Assembly: GCA_963841695.1 (NCBI GenBank)
Contig: CAWJDQ010000012.1
Span: forward strand, 9,427-73,426
Direction of reading: 5' to 3'
DNA length: 64,000 nt
Origin: RYN-230 sp963841695
Lineage (GTDB): Bacteria > Actinomycetota > Actinomycetes > Streptosporangiales > Streptosporangiaceae
The first letter of the stretch is position 1. Every line of letters starts with the position of its first letter. Shown here piece after piece: positions 1-9,975 of the stretch. The notes beneath the pieces were generated by a model. The model was not told the DNA's origin, did no database searches, and saw only the letters and a list, made by a program, of their open reading frames with translations. The position numbers and the translations under genes are program-made.

Positions 1-141
1 CCCCGGGCCGGCGCCTGCCAACACCAGCCCCGCGCGGCGGAGGTGCGGGAATATGACTGGCGTGCAGGCGTCGCCGGTGTCGGGATCGTGAGGGGAGCAA
101 CGGCAGGGAGGAGTTTCCGGTGTCGGCGCCCGCCCCCACGG

Positions 142-1356
142 CTAGGGCAGTGGCACGATTCCCTGCGCGCCGCGCGGGAATGTCGCGAGGATTTCCTCGG
201 GGATGTTCAGGTGCGCGGAGACGAGCTTGGGCGGCAGGTGGCTGAGCCAGTTGGCCAGTGAGACTTCTTCGTAGTGGTCGCTGCGGAACGTTTCGATGAA
301 GATCAGGTCATCCTCGCCGGTGTTCTCGACGTAGTGGCCGCAGTTGCGGCGGACCAGGCCGACGTCGCCGGCGCGGAAGTCGGTGGTGTTGGCGTGCGGG
401 CCGGTGTTGAACACCGTCATCCGCGCGGAGCCTTTCATGTAGTACTGCCACTCATCAGCGTTCGGGTGCCAGTGCAGCTCACGCATCGAGCCCGGCTTGA
501 CCACGACCAGGGCGGCCGCGACCGTCTTGGATGCCGCGAAGTTGGTGCTGTCGGCGATGCGGATGCTGCCGCCGCTGTTCTCATACTGCGGCTTCACCTC
601 CGACATGCGGAAGATCACCGGCTCGGTCGAGCCCCATTCGACGCCCGCCGCGACCTGGTCGGTCTCCAGGTCGCCGGGTTCGTCACCGGGGAAGATCCAC
701 AGGTTGTGCAGGGGAATGTCGTCGAGGGTCTCCTGGGCCACCCGGAAGTTCTTGGCCAGCACGTCGGGCGGCGTGTGCGCGAACCAGTCCGTCAGAAGCA
801 GCGTGTTGCTCTCGGACTGGGCCCCGTCGTCGAACGCGAGGACGAACTCCGCGCCGTCCGGGCCCAGGCCCTGCAGGGAGTGCGGCAGCCCGGCCGGGAA
901 GAACCAGAGGTCTTCTTTGAAGACATCCTCGACGCTTGGCATCCCGTCCCGGCTGAGGGTGGTGATCCGGCACTTGCCCTCGGTCATGATCGCCCATTCG
1001 GCGGTCTGGTGCCAGTGCAGCTCCCGGATGCCGCCCGGCTCGAGGTACATGTTCACCCCGGCGATCTCATCCGAGATCGCGAAGTCGGCCGCGGTGACCT
1101 CCCGCGCCCACCCGCCGCGCTGCTGGCGGCGGGCCGCGATGTTGAACGAGGACCAGAAGAACGGCTGGGTGCTGACGTCGGTGGCCGGCGCGGTGATCAC
1201 GTTGGGGAACTGGCTTTCCAGCACCTTGTTCTGCGGTCCTGTCATCGTCGCGCTGGCCGGGTCCCCGGTAGTGGTCTGCATGCCTTCCTGCGGCAGATCC
1301 GGGTTCCCGAAAGCAGGGGTCTCGTGATGCGGTACCGGGTTGTCGGTCGAGCCCAT
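142..1356 (-). CDS. oxdC: Bicupin oxalate decarboxylase family protein
   Basis: Predicted cytoplasmic Mn-dependent enzyme that splits oxalate into formate and CO2. The 404-residue protein has two cupin domains. The metal-site motifs are visible as HWHQTAEW (about residues 114-121) and HWHPNADEW (about 295-303), each followed downstream by a histidine (PH at 158-159, GH at 340-341). Residues 181-185 read SESNT. This resembles the SENST lid of Bacillus OxdC, whose glutamate separates decarboxylases from oxalate oxidases, so decarboxylase activity is the better guess. The frame stays open far upstream, but the ATG at 1356 is preceded by GGGAAGGAAAGC, a good ribosome site, and the protein matches family length from there. 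There is no signal peptide. It lies downstream of a YceI gene on the same strand. Confidence 0.92.
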   Translation of the reverse strand: MGSTDNPVPHHETPAFGNPDLPQEGMQTTTGDPASATMTGPQNKVLESQFPNVITAPATDVSTQPFFWSSFNIAARRQQRGGWAREVTAADFAISDEIAGVNMYLEPGGIRELHWHQTAEWAIMTEGKCRITTLSRDGMPSVEDVFKEDLWFFPAGLPHSLQGLGPDGAEFVLAFDDGAQSESNTLLLTDWFAHTPPDVLAKNFRVAQETLDDIPLHNLWIFPGDEPGDLETDQVAAGVEWGSTEPVIFRMSEVKPQYENSGGSIRIADSTNFAASKTVAAALVVVKPGSMRELHWHPNADEWQYYMKGSARMTVFNTGPHANTTDFRAGDVGLVRRNCGHYVENTGEDDLIFIETFRSDHYEEVSLANWLSHLPPKLVSAHLNIPEEILATFPRGAQGIVPLP

Positions 1357-1456
1357 GACGCTTTCCTTCCCTGTCTTCCTTCCTGCCTTGACTCGTCGAC
1401 TCTCGCGTCCTGCGGGGCCAGCTCTTATCCCCGAACCACGTAGTCCGGCTGGCTGG

Positions 1457-2020
1457 TCACCGGGGGGTCCGCAGCGACGCCTCCACCTCGAGCACGAGCT
1501 GGATGTCGTCGCTGACCACGACGCCGCCGGTGGGGAGCACCGTGTTGGCGGTGATGCCGTAGGCCGAGCGATAGAGCTCACCTGTCGCGGTGAATCCGGC
1601 CCTGGTGCCGCCATACGGGTCCGATCCGAAGCCGTTGACCTCGATCCCCAGCTCAACGAGCCTGGTGATGCCCTTGATGGTCAGGTCACCGGTCATGATC
1701 AAGTCGTCGCCGCTGCGGTGCACGCCGGTGGACTGGAAGGTCATCGTCGGATGGTTGGCGACGTCGAGGAAGCCCTCACCCTTGACATCGTTGTCACGCG
1801 ATTCATTGCCCGTGTCGAGCGACGAGGTGTCAACCGTCACCATGGCCGACGACTCCAGGAGGTTAGCCGCCGTGACGATCCGGCCCTCGAACTTGGTGAA
1901 GTTGCCGCGGACCTTGCTGACCATCAGGTGCCTGGCGATGAACCCGATATGTGAGTGCACTGGATCGATGTCCCAGGTGCCGACGATGTAGCCGGGGATA
2001 TCGACAGGTTGTCCCGTCAT
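1457..2020 (-). CDS. YceI family protein
   Basis: A 187-residue YceI-like lipocalin-fold protein. The family binds isoprenoid-type lipids in a beta-barrel. Recognisable parts are the N-terminal W-x-I-D-P-x-H-S (about residues 16-23), the central block with LDTGN and RD (about 69-76) and the C-terminal strand-rich part. No signal peptide is seen, so this is one of the cytoplasmic actinobacterial YceI proteins. The ATG at 2020 follows AAGGAGAC at good spacing and is chosen over upstream in-frame starts, whose translation is arginine-rich and unlike the family. The oxalate decarboxylase lies 100 nt downstream and the YdeI-like gene 64 nt upstream, so the three may be co-transcribed. Confidence 0.94.
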   Translation of the reverse strand: MTGQPVDIPGYIVGTWDIDPVHSHIGFIARHLMVSKVRGNFTKFEGRIVTAANLLESSAMVTVDTSSLDTGNESRDNDVKGEGFLDVANHPTMTFQSTGVHRSGDDLIMTGDLTIKGITRLVELGIEVNGFGSDPYGGTRAGFTATGELYRSAYGITANTVLPTGGVVVSDDIQLVLEVEASLRTPR

Positions 2021-2084
2021 GATTGTCTCCTTCTTCCTGGAGGGAATGACCGTTACCCGCCGCACTCGCACTGCGGCTGAGGGG

Positions 2085-2585
2085 TTACGCTCGTGGCCGT
2101 TCTTTGATCCCGGCCGCCAGCAGGTCCACCACTTCAGCGATGCGCGCGGCCCGCACCTCGGGGCGGCGGGTGGTCGCGTCGATCCAGCGCAGATAGGCCT
2201 TGCGGTAGAACTGGGCCAGGGTGTCGAAGAACGCCGCAGCGGCCGGGTTGGCCTCAAGGGCCGACGCGATATCGTCGGCTAGATCACCGCGCTGCGGGCC
2301 TTCTGGCTCCAGTTCAACGATCACCTCATCGCCGACTGCGACGCCGGTATCCCGCATCCACGTCGGGTTCACGGTGAACACCCATTGGTTGCCGTCTGGT
2401 GTGATCCTGCCGCGGAGCCGCCTGCCGCAGCTAGCCCCGGCGGCCGGATGGATCGTCCCGCCCACGGGATGGTAAGCCTTGGCCCCCCACGTCTCGTCTG
2501 GGTCGAAAGGAACCGCGATGACCGCCCGGCCGCTGGAGTCAAACGTGATGTGAGCACCGAACCGCTGAACACGCATGGGTCTCAT
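2085..2585 (-). CDS. DUF1905 / YdeI-OmpD-associated family protein
   Basis: A 166-residue protein with an N-terminal DUF1905 beta-barrel (about residues 5-90, containing W-G-x-K, H-P-V-G and GNQWVF-like strands). The C-terminal helical segment, with EANPAAAAFFDTL and YRKAYLRWIDATTRR, is typical of the YdeI/OmpD-associated family. The precise role of this family is not established and no catalytic residues are known. An alternative ATG lies at 2576; neither start has a strong ribosome site. It is followed on the same strand by YceI. Confidence 0.85.
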   Translation of the reverse strand: MRPMRVQRFGAHITFDSSGRAVIAVPFDPDETWGAKAYHPVGGTIHPAAGASCGRRLRGRITPDGNQWVFTVNPTWMRDTGVAVGDEVIVELEPEGPQRGDLADDIASALEANPAAAAFFDTLAQFYRKAYLRWIDATTRRPEVRAARIAEVVDLLAAGIKERPRA

Positions 2586-2648
2586 CGTGACACCGCGAGC
2601 GGCAGCCGGCGTCTCGGTGCTGAGAATGCAGGTGGCGATGCCAGGGCT

Positions 2649-3350
2649 TTATTGATCATGCCCCTCGAACCGGAATTCGCTCTGCCAGGTGCCCTCGGAT
2701 CGGGCAATCGTCCAGTAGGCATCCGCGATACGGGCGGGGCTGAAGGGAGTGTCCTCGGCGATGATCCCCGCGACGGTAATGCTCGCCACGCGCACCGCGT
2801 ACGGCGCCAGCTCGTCTCCGAGCATGGTCGCTGCGGACCGCAGTGCCGCCTTGCCGAGCGAGACAGTCGCCCGGCTGGCGACGGGCCTGTCTGCGAAACC
2901 GCCGCCGGTGAACAAGATGGTGCCGCCACCTGCGGCGCGCATCGCCTGACCAGCGACTCGTGCGGCGACGATGGCGCTGACGACATCCACGTTGTACGCC
3001 TGCTGCAGGTGAGCGATATCGCTGTCCAGCAGCGTGTCGGGCGCAGCCAGGACGGCGTTGTACACCATCAGGCCTGGCGCACGGCTCGCTGCGTAGACCG
3101 ATCCGAGCGCGCCCTGGAAGTTTTCCGGGTCACTGGCATCCGCGGCGATGGTGCCGGCGACCGCTCCGGTGGCCTGAAGATCACTGGCCAGATCCTTCAG
3201 CCTGCGGACATCACGGGCCAGGAGTGTGACGCGGTAGCCGCCTTGCGCAAATCGTCGCGCGATAGCGGCTCCGAGGCCGGGACCCGCGCCGATCACGAGC
3301 AGGTGGTGGCGGTCAATACCCGGGGCGTCACGGTGCACGGTGCTGGTCAA
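2649..3350 (-). CDS. Short-chain dehydrogenase/reductase-fold protein lacking the catalytic Tyr
   Basis: A 233-residue Rossmann-fold protein with the SDR nucleotide motif GAGPGLG (about residues 22-28) and a D-A-S-D-like segment for adenine binding. Where active SDRs carry Y-x-x-x-K, this protein has V-S-L-G-K, so the catalytic tyrosine is missing while the lysine remains. The usual serine strand reads ILFTGGGF, so the serine is also absent. It probably binds NAD(P) but may not be a classical reductase. Translation appears to begin at a TTG at 3350, preceded by AAGGGGGACGATC. It lies between an aldo/keto reductase and the DUF1905 gene on the same strand. Confidence 0.85.
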   Translation of the reverse strand: MTSTVHRDAPGIDRHHLLVIGAGPGLGAAIARRFAQGGYRVTLLARDVRRLKDLASDLQATGAVAGTIAADASDPENFQGALGSVYAASRAPGLMVYNAVLAAPDTLLDSDIAHLQQAYNVDVVSAIVAARVAGQAMRAAGGGTILFTGGGFADRPVASRATVSLGKAALRSAATMLGDELAPYAVRVASITVAGIIAEDTPFSPARIADAYWTIARSEGTWQSEFRFEGHDQ

Positions 3351-3416
3351 GATCGTCCCCCTTTCAGGTCCGTGAAAGCTGCAGTCGCACTGGCCGGCTG
3401 AGCGGTGACGGCAGTG

Positions 3417-4292
3417 CTAGCCCGCGGAGGCCAGGGCCTCGCGCGCTGCGGCGTCCAGCTCGATGTCCGCGGCGGCCATGTTTTCCTGGAGATGGCGCAC
3501 GGACGACGTGCCGGGAATCAGCAGGACGTTCGGCCGGAAGCTCAGCAGCCACGCGAGGGCTATCTGAGCCGGAGTGCGGCCCAGGCGAGCTGCGATGCTC
3601 GTGACCTGGGGGCGGCGCAGGACCGGATTACCGCCGTCGAAGGCCGAGCCCAGCGGGAAGAACGGCACGAAGGCAATGCCCCGCGCCACGCACTCCTCCA
3701 GCACGGGCAGGGAGTGCCGGTCGGCCACGTTCATGGGATTCTGCACGCACGCGATATCGGTGATCGCCAGTGCGTGCAGAAGATGGTCACGGGTGATGTT
3801 GCTGAGGCCGATGCCGCCGATCAGGCCGCTGTCGCGCGATTTCACCATCGCGGTGAGCTGGTCATCGAACCGCTGGCCGGGCCGGGCGTCGCCCATGAGG
3901 CGCAGATTGACCGCGGCAAGATGGTCGACGGCCAGGGTGCGCAGGTTGTCCTCGATTCCCTGCCTGAGCTGGGCTGGCGAATCGGACCGCAGCACCCGGC
4001 CTGACGTGTCCCGCCGCGCGCCAACCTTGCTGACCAGCGCCAGCCCCTCCGGGTACGGATACAGCGCCGCCCTGATGAGCTCATTCGCGACAGCGGGACC
4101 ATAGAACTGGGCGGTGTCGATGTGATCGACGCCGAGTTCCACGGCGCGCCGCAGAACCGCGATCGCCTGGCCGCGGTCTCGCGGCGGCCCGAATACCCCC
4201 GGACCTGGCAGCTGCATGGCGCCGAAGCCGATGCGTGACACGGTTACCGGCCCCAGGCGATAGCGCTGCTCGCGACTGGTCATCGGCGTCAT
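3417..4292 (-). CDS. Aldo/keto reductase family oxidoreductase
   Basis: A 291-residue TIM-barrel NADPH-dependent oxidoreductase. The catalytic Asp and Tyr are in DTAQFYG (about residues 59-65) and the Lys is in VSKVG (about 87-91). The usual histidine after strand 4 is replaced in VNLRLMG by methionine. As I recall, this is also seen in the YdbC/PdxI (pyridoxal reductase) branch, so a role on pyridoxal-like aldehydes is possible but unproven. The C-terminal IPGTSSVRHL forms the cofactor phosphate site. A second ATG at 4283 lies in frame. The gene directly follows the LAL regulator on the same strand (62 nt), which may control it. Confidence 0.9.
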   Translation of the reverse strand: MTPMTSREQRYRLGPVTVSRIGFGAMQLPGPGVFGPPRDRGQAIAVLRRAVELGVDHIDTAQFYGPAVANELIRAALYPYPEGLALVSKVGARRDTSGRVLRSDSPAQLRQGIEDNLRTLAVDHLAAVNLRLMGDARPGQRFDDQLTAMVKSRDSGLIGGIGLSNITRDHLLHALAITDIACVQNPMNVADRHSLPVLEECVARGIAFVPFFPLGSAFDGGNPVLRRPQVTSIAARLGRTPAQIALAWLLSFRPNVLLIPGTSSVRHLQENMAAADIELDAAAREALASAG

Positions 4293-4354
4293 CGCCTCCA
4301 GGGCAGGAGTCGTTTCGGCCCACGCTAGGCACCGGCCGGGTGAGTGGCTATCAC

Positions 4355-7071
4355 CTAGTTATGGTGATTGTGCCTCGGCGGCCTGGGCGCCAGGCGATGC
4401 CCGGGCTCGTTGTTCAGGCCGGCCGAGAGCAGCCGCATCTCTCGTGCACGGTGTACTGCCGAGGAACGGTCCTGAGCCTGCAGCTTCGCGTAGATATTGC
4501 GGATGTGGGTGTTGACGGTGTTGACCGAGACCGATAGCTCGCTGGCGATCTCCGGCCGGGAGAGGTTCGTCGGGAGGTACCGCAGCACCCGCAGCTCGGT
4601 CGGACTGAGTTCCCCGATCTCTGCCAGCGAAGGCTCAATGACCGCCGCCCTGGATGATCCGCGCAAGACGTCGAGGATGTCGGTCAGCAGGGCCGCGTGC
4701 GCCGTTTCATGCCGCGGCATGGCCTCGAGCAGCTCGAGTGAGCCCGTCATGGCGAACGGCAGGATGAGCCGGTCCGCCTCCGCGAGGGCCAGCGCGCACT
4801 CGGCGGCCGCGGCGGCCGCGCGGTGGTCACCGAGCTCGCGGTGCGCGAGCGCGGCCAGGAGGTGTGCCTCAACGACTGTCACGTAGCCGATGACCGGAGC
4901 TACCCCGTCCAGGACATCCTGGACCGCGGCGAGGGCGGCGGCCGGGTTGTCCTCGGCGAGGCAGATGGCCGCGCGGGCATTACTGATCTCGCCGGAGGCT
5001 GCGGGTTCCGCATCGAGTGCGGCCAGCGAGGCCCGGGCCTCGCTGAGCTGCCCGAGCCGGGCCTGGGTGGCCAGCCTCCAGCCGGTCAGCTGATGTGCCA
5101 GTGCGTGTGAGCCTTCCAGCTGCGCCTGCAGGTGCTCGGCCGCGCTATATTCCGCCAGGGCCTCGCGCTGCCTGCGCCGGCCGGACAGCAGCATGCCGGT
5201 GCCCAGGTGCAGCAGCAGCCTCATGGGGGGTCCGGTATCTGTCTCCAGGGCGCGGGCGGCGCGCCGCAGCCAGCGATCGCCCTCGTCGAACTCACCCGTC
5301 CAGATGAGAGCGCCGGCGAGGTTCACGAGCGCGGGCGAGATGACCGGTTCCGCGCCCCAGCCATGGTGCTCGGCCAGGGCTATCGCCTCCCGGCACCGCC
5401 GCCGGGTAGTAGCGAAAGGCTCGATCTTCGAGGCAAAGGCGAGCTCAGCCAGGCAGGCCACCTCGAGGTAAGGACGTCCGATCCTCCGCGCAAGCTCGGC
5501 GCCGTCCAGCAGGTGCCGCTCACTGTCCTGGTTCCCCAGCGACCACGCCTCGACGATGCCGAGATTCATGAGCGCCACCGCGCGCAGATCACTGTCGAGC
5601 GCGATGTCCTCGTCGGACTGGCCGCTGACCGGCGTGGCCAGGAACCTGACCTGATCGACTACGCCTGCGAGGTGGCCGCGCCGCCGCGCCAGCGACAGTT
5701 TCAGCGCGGCGGTCGCCACTTCGAGCCGGCGCTTGCGGTGGGGTGGCGTCAACGCGATCGAGGCTTCCGCCACAGCCAGGTGGGCGGCAGCCTCATCCAC
5801 GCGTCCCTGAGCGAAATCGCTGGTTGCCCGCGCGAGAGGGATATCCGGGCCCTCGGTCACGGCGCCCGGCGGGAAAGCCCGCAGCAGCGTCCGGATGGTC
5901 TGAGCCTGTCCGTCCAGCGTCAGGCCGAACGAGTGGTCGGCGAGCAGCCGTGCCGCTTCGGCCCAGTCACCCGCTGCCTGGGTATGCCGGATGGCGTCGA
6001 CGATCTCGCCGTGCTCGCTCAGCCAGGTGGCGGCCAGCCGGTGCAGGGCCGGCAGCTCTTCGGGCAGCCTCCGGCGCAGCTCAAGCCGGAGCAGGTCGGC
6101 AAAGAGGTGGTGATACCGGAACCAGGTCCGGGCCGGGTCGAGCGATACGACGAACGCGTTGGCGTCCTCGAGGTCGAGCAGGATCCGCTCGGAGCCAGGC
6201 TGATCAGTCAGCAGGTCCGCCAGCTCGCCGTTGACCCGGTCTAGCAGGGACGTGCGCAGAAGCAGCTGCTGGACCTCGGCCGGCTGGCAGTCCAGCATTT
6301 CGGCGAGCAGGTACTCGGCCACAGTCCGGCTGCTGCCGGAGAATTCCGCGACAAACCGTTCCGGGTCCGGGCTGCTCGCCAGCGAGATCGCCGCGAGCCG
6401 CAGGCCCGCTGCCCAGCCTTCGGTGCGCTGGTGCAGCCGGTCCGCCAGGGCTTCCGGCAGCGCGATGCCCGAGGTCTCCAGGAACTCGCGGGTCTCGCGC
6501 TGGGTAAACCGCAGATCTGCCGCGCGGATCTCGGCCAGGTCGCCCGCCAGGCGAAGCTTGTGCAACCGGAGGGGCAGATCACGCCGCGTCGCGAGGATCG
6601 CGTGCACATGCTGGGGGAGCTTCTCCAGCAGCCGGGTCAGCTGCGTGAGCGCTTCCGGCCGAGGTCAGCTCGTGCAGGTCATCGATGACCAGGAAGGTGC
6701 GGTCGTGATGCGCCGGCGAGCTCGGACAGAACTCTCTCGCTGATGGCCGCTTCATTGAAGTCGGGTGTCGCGGCCAGCTGTTCGCCTTCGCCGGCCGGGC
6801 CGGACGCCTGCCGGATCGCGCTGAGGACGGCGAGCCAGAACTGCTGGGAGTCCTGCTGATCGCGTCGCACCTGGACGACTGCCAGCCGGTACGACTGACC
6901 CGCAGTATCTGCCCAGGCCCGCATCAGCGAAGTCTTGCCGCTGCCGGCGGGGGCTGAGATCAGCGTTACCTTCGCTGTCGTCGCGCGATCCAGGGACGCG
7001 AGAAGCTCCCCGCGCTGAATGAGGCGCGGAGCTGCCTGGGTCGGCGTTGGCGGGGCTGCCCTAAATGCCAC
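4355..7071 (-). CDS. LAL-type (MalT-like) LuxR regulator, interrupted by two frameshifts
   Basis: A large ATP-dependent transcription activator of about 904 residues once two shifts are repaired. The N-terminus has Walker A APAGSGKTS (about residues 39-47) and, after the first shift, Walker B FLVIDDLHEL. A winged-helix region follows, then TPR-like helices, and a C-terminal LuxR helix-turn-helix (SPTELRVLRYL, then ASELSVSVNTVNTHIRNIY). Reading on the minus strand, one base too many occurs near 6713-6717 (GCCGGCGC) and another near 6655-6661 (GCCGGAAG). Deleting one G at each joins the frames cleanly and makes the length divisible by three. The Walker B lies between the shifts, so as written the protein would be dead. 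Sequence error is likely. The AKR and SDR genes downstream are plausible targets. Confidence 0.8.
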
Positions 7072-7253
7072 GCCTGAACCCGATCCCCAGCGCGCCGGCC
7101 TGGCGCCGGCTGCCTCTCAGCATCTAGCCAGGTTACGTGCCCGGATGGTGACTAGCGCAATGCCTGGGCTGCTCCGCTTGCACGCCGTCCGGGCATCGGC
7201 GTCACCAGATCCTGGTGATGCGGACTCACCTGCCTGCGCCGGACCATGGCCGC

Positions 7254-7482
7254 ATGGACCCTGCATCGGCCAGGTACATGATCCGGATCAACGGCCATCT
7301 CGGTGCCACGTTGCTTTCCGCGTTTCCGGCGATGGCATGGCAGCGGCAGGGCTCGGAGACGGTCTTGACCGGCCTGCTGGACCGGCCCGGCGCTCTATGG
7401 CGTCCTGGCCGAGATCGAAGCGCTTGGCCTTGACCTGCTCGAGGTCCGCCAGCTCAGCCCCGAGGCGACCGGAAAGCGGTGA
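7254..7482 (+). CDS. Small conserved actinobacterial protein, one frameshift
   Basis: A protein of about 75 residues after repair, of unknown function. It has a beta-strand start (YMIRINGHLG), then SAFPAM, then TVLTGLLDRPALYGVLAEIE, then LGLDLLEVRQL. One surplus base near 7389-7391 (CCCGGCGC instead of CCCGCGC) breaks the frame; removing it restores a product ending KR at 7482. A paralogue is at 50431-50673 (minus), sharing the pattern T-x-L-x-G-x-L-x-D-x-x-x-L-x-G-x-L-A-x-[IL]-E-x-[FL]-G. No catalytic motif is visible. A ferredoxin-like alpha/beta fold is a guess. Confidence 0.6.
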
Positions 7483-7494
7483 GACCTGCTCACC

Positions 7495-8018
7495 ATGAAG
7501 ATCCCTCACCGGGCTCATAGCTGCCCGGCCGGATTTCGACCCGCGGCGGTGGATGACTGAGCTGCCGCCGATGGACCTGTTCGGTGCCCTGCTGTTCCAG
7601 ATCGCCGGTCAGCAGCTGTCGGTCGCGGCGACCCGGCGGACCCTCGAGCGCATCGAGGCCCGCTTCGGCGGCCGCCTTCCCTCGGCGGCCGACGTGCTGG
7701 GCACGGATCCGGCGCAGTTCCGCGAGGCCGGGCTGTCCTGGCGGAAGCCCGTGGACGGCGCAAGGCGCCCTCATCCTCGCGCTCGGCCGCGAGGACGTAG
7801 TCCTGCCCGGTGACCTTGCCCTCCGCAAGGCCGTCCGCACTGTCTACCGCCTCGATCACCTGCCTGCGGAGGAAGAGGTTCTGGCGATCGCCGAGAAATG
7901 GCGGCCCTACCGCAGCCTGGCGACCGCCTACCTGTTCTCGGCCGCGTTCGAGGAAGCTCAGCAACCTGCTGTCCCTGCGGGGAATCACCAGAATCCGGTG
8001 ACGACCGATCACCTGTGA
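7495..8018 (+). pseudogene. AlkA-type DNA-3-methyladenine glycosylase, internally deleted
   Basis: Remains of an HhH-GPD base-excision glycosylase. The N-terminal part has PDFDPRRW, ELPPMDLFGALLFQIAGQQL and the following helices to SWRK (about 7529-7750). The C-terminal part begins abruptly at PWTAQGALILALGRED and includes the catalytic-Asp region LPGDLALRKAV. The roughly 45 codons that normally separate them, including most of the helix-hairpin-helix, are missing, and the join also changes frame near 7750-7760. Removing one base cannot repair this, so it is a genuine deletion or an assembly collapse. The true start is uncertain: the frame has a stop just upstream and ATG 7495 is in another frame. 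Confidence 0.75.
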
Positions 8019-8077
8019 GGTGGCAACCCTGGGCACAGGGTGCTGGCGGAATTCGTCGAGATCTCAGGAGGGACAGC

Positions 8078-8763
8078 ATGAGCCAGGCAACGGTAGCAGT
8101 CGTCGCCGGCGCAGGCGGCGCGCTCGGGCACGCGACCACCGCGGCGCTCGCAGCCAGCGGATTCACGGTGGTGGCGCTTGACCGCAGCGAGCACGCGATG
8201 AGCGATCTGCGCGACGCCGTGCGCAAAGAAGCAGTCGATCCCGGCCGATCCTGGCGCGGTGACGCGGGTCATCGACCGGATAGCGGCCGAGGTCGGGCCC
8301 CCCGGCGTGCTGGTGAACACAGTCGGAACATTCCGCCTGGGTGACGCGCTCGCCACGACTCCCGAGACGCTGAAGCTCATGCTCGACGTCAATCTGGGAC
8401 CCGCGTTGTGGCTGAGCCAGGCGGTGGCGCCGCACATGCGACAGCAGGGTTCGGGTGCCATCGTCCACGTGACCGCCCGGCCGGGCCTGGAGCCGGCCAG
8501 CGGCATGGCGGCCTACAGCGTGAGCAAGGCGGCGCTGGCGCACCTGACGCGCACCCTCGACCTCGAGCTCCGGCCGCACGGGATCCGGGTGAACGCAGTG
8601 GCGCCGCAGCTGATCGACACCGCGTCCAACCGGGCTTCGTTCCCGGCCGACGTGCTCGCGCACGCGGTGGCGCCCGAGGCGATCGCCGAAGTGATCGCGT
8701 TCCTGGTCAGCGACGCGGCAGCGCCGGTGAGCGGGGCGATCCTGCCCGGCGTACGGCGTCTAG
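8078..8763 (+). CDS. SDR family oxidoreductase, two frameshifts
   Basis: A short-chain dehydrogenase with glycine motif GAGGALG (about residues 10-16), NTVG in place of NNAG, and the active-site Y-S-V-S-K. The serine strand reads IVHVTARPG, with Thr at the usual Ser place. It resembles actinobacterial SDRs ending SDAAAPVSGAILPAYG. Two single surplus Gs disturb it. One is in CCCGGCCG near 8240-8246 (repair gives VDPADPGAVTRV). One is in CCCGGCG near 8745-8750 (repair gives LPAYGV and a stop at 8761-8763). The start ATG 8078 follows an AGGAGGG ribosome site. It lies just after the glycosylase remnant. Confidence 0.82.
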
Positions 8764-8896
8764 CGCCTGGCCGGGCGCGGGCCGTATCCGAATCACCATG
8801 ATCCGGCGATGACTTCTCACCTGGCGGCTGGGGAGCGTGGGCAAGACGCGAAGCGCACGGCCGTCAGGGACGTGCCCTAGTTGCGAGGGAGATGCC

Positions 8897-9875
8897 GTGA
8901 CAACATCAGCCGCCGGTACGGGCAGTGCCGACGAACTGCCCGACTACGCGCCCATCCCGCGTTCGGCGCTCGGTCCCGCCCTGAACGAGCAGGGATACTA
9001 CGTCGGGCGGGTCGAGCGGAACCTGTACTGGGTGACCGACGGGGTGTACAACTCAGCGTTCCTGGTCACCCGGGACGGCGTGGTGCTGTTCGACGCACCC
9101 CCCAGCATCGGCCACAACCTGCGGCGGGCTGTCGACGAGATCGCCGCGGCGGAGGGCGTCAGCAACACCGTGACGCACCTGGTCTACTCCCATCACCACG
9201 CCGACCACGGCGCGGCCGCGTTCCTGTTCGAGCAACGTCGTCCGGATCGGGCACGAGGAGACCCGCCGGCTTCTGCTCCGGGATAACGACCCGGCCCGTC
9301 CGCTGCCGGACGTGACCTTCGCCGATACCTACACGCTCGAGGTAGGCGGAGAGCGCGTCGAGCTGGCCTGGCACGGCTCCAACCACACGCCGGACAACAT
9401 CTACATCCATTTCCCCGGCCACGACACCCTGATGTTCATCGACGTCGTCAACGCCGGCTGGGTGCCGATCTACAACACCAACCTCAGCGAGGACGTGCAG
9501 GGGTACATGCAGGCTCCGGACATCGCCCTGTCGTACCCGTGGACGCACCTCATCTCCGGGCACCTCGGCAGGCTCGCCACCCGCGAGGACGTCGCCCTGC
9601 ACCAGCAGTACATCGCTGACATCGAGGCCAGCTCCCGGGAGGCGCTGGCGAGCGTCAACCCGGTGCCGTATTACATGCGTTACGGGGAGAACGTCTGGGC
9701 TGGCGTGAAGGGCCACCTCGATGCCGTCACCGAGCGTGCCGCCGCGCCCGTGATCGCCAAGTACACCGGCGTGCTGGCCGCCGCCGACATCGAGGCATTC
9801 ACGATGACGACCACGTTCGCCATCATGCAGTCGCTGCGCCTCGACAAGGGCCCGAGCGGTCCGGTCCACCCCTGA
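8897..9875 (+). CDS. MBL-fold metallo-hydrolase, one frameshift
   Basis: A metallo-beta-lactamase-fold hydrolase of about 325 residues. The zinc motif SHHHADHG (H-x-H-x-D-H) lies at about residues 97-104. Later ligands are probably in HGSNHTPDN, the FIDVV strand and the ISGHLGR histidine. The N-terminus (YYVGRVERNLYWVTDGVYN, then VLFDAPPSIGHN) is typical of a soluble actinobacterial hydrolase group of unknown substrate. The frame changes near 9230-9236; removing one G after TTC gives LFSNVVRIGHEETRR. The GTG start at 8897 follows GAGGGAG. No signal peptide is seen. Confidence 0.83.
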
Positions 9876-9975
9876 GAACCGTCTGGCATCACAGCCCGGG
9901 TGCCGGGACCGGCGGCTGGCCGGTCCGCGAAATCTTGCCGGGCCGGGGTAAGCGTTTGCCGCCCCTGGCGGGTTA

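Noticed and set aside
274..1443. Long open frames on the plus strand opposite the oxalate decarboxylase gene
   Set aside because: They are antisense shadows produced by the high GC content. The minus strand has clear cupin motifs and a ribosome site.
5132..6244. A 370-codon plus-strand frame opposite the LAL regulator
   Set aside because: Low-complexity translation with no family pattern; the LAL TPR region is convincing on the other strand.
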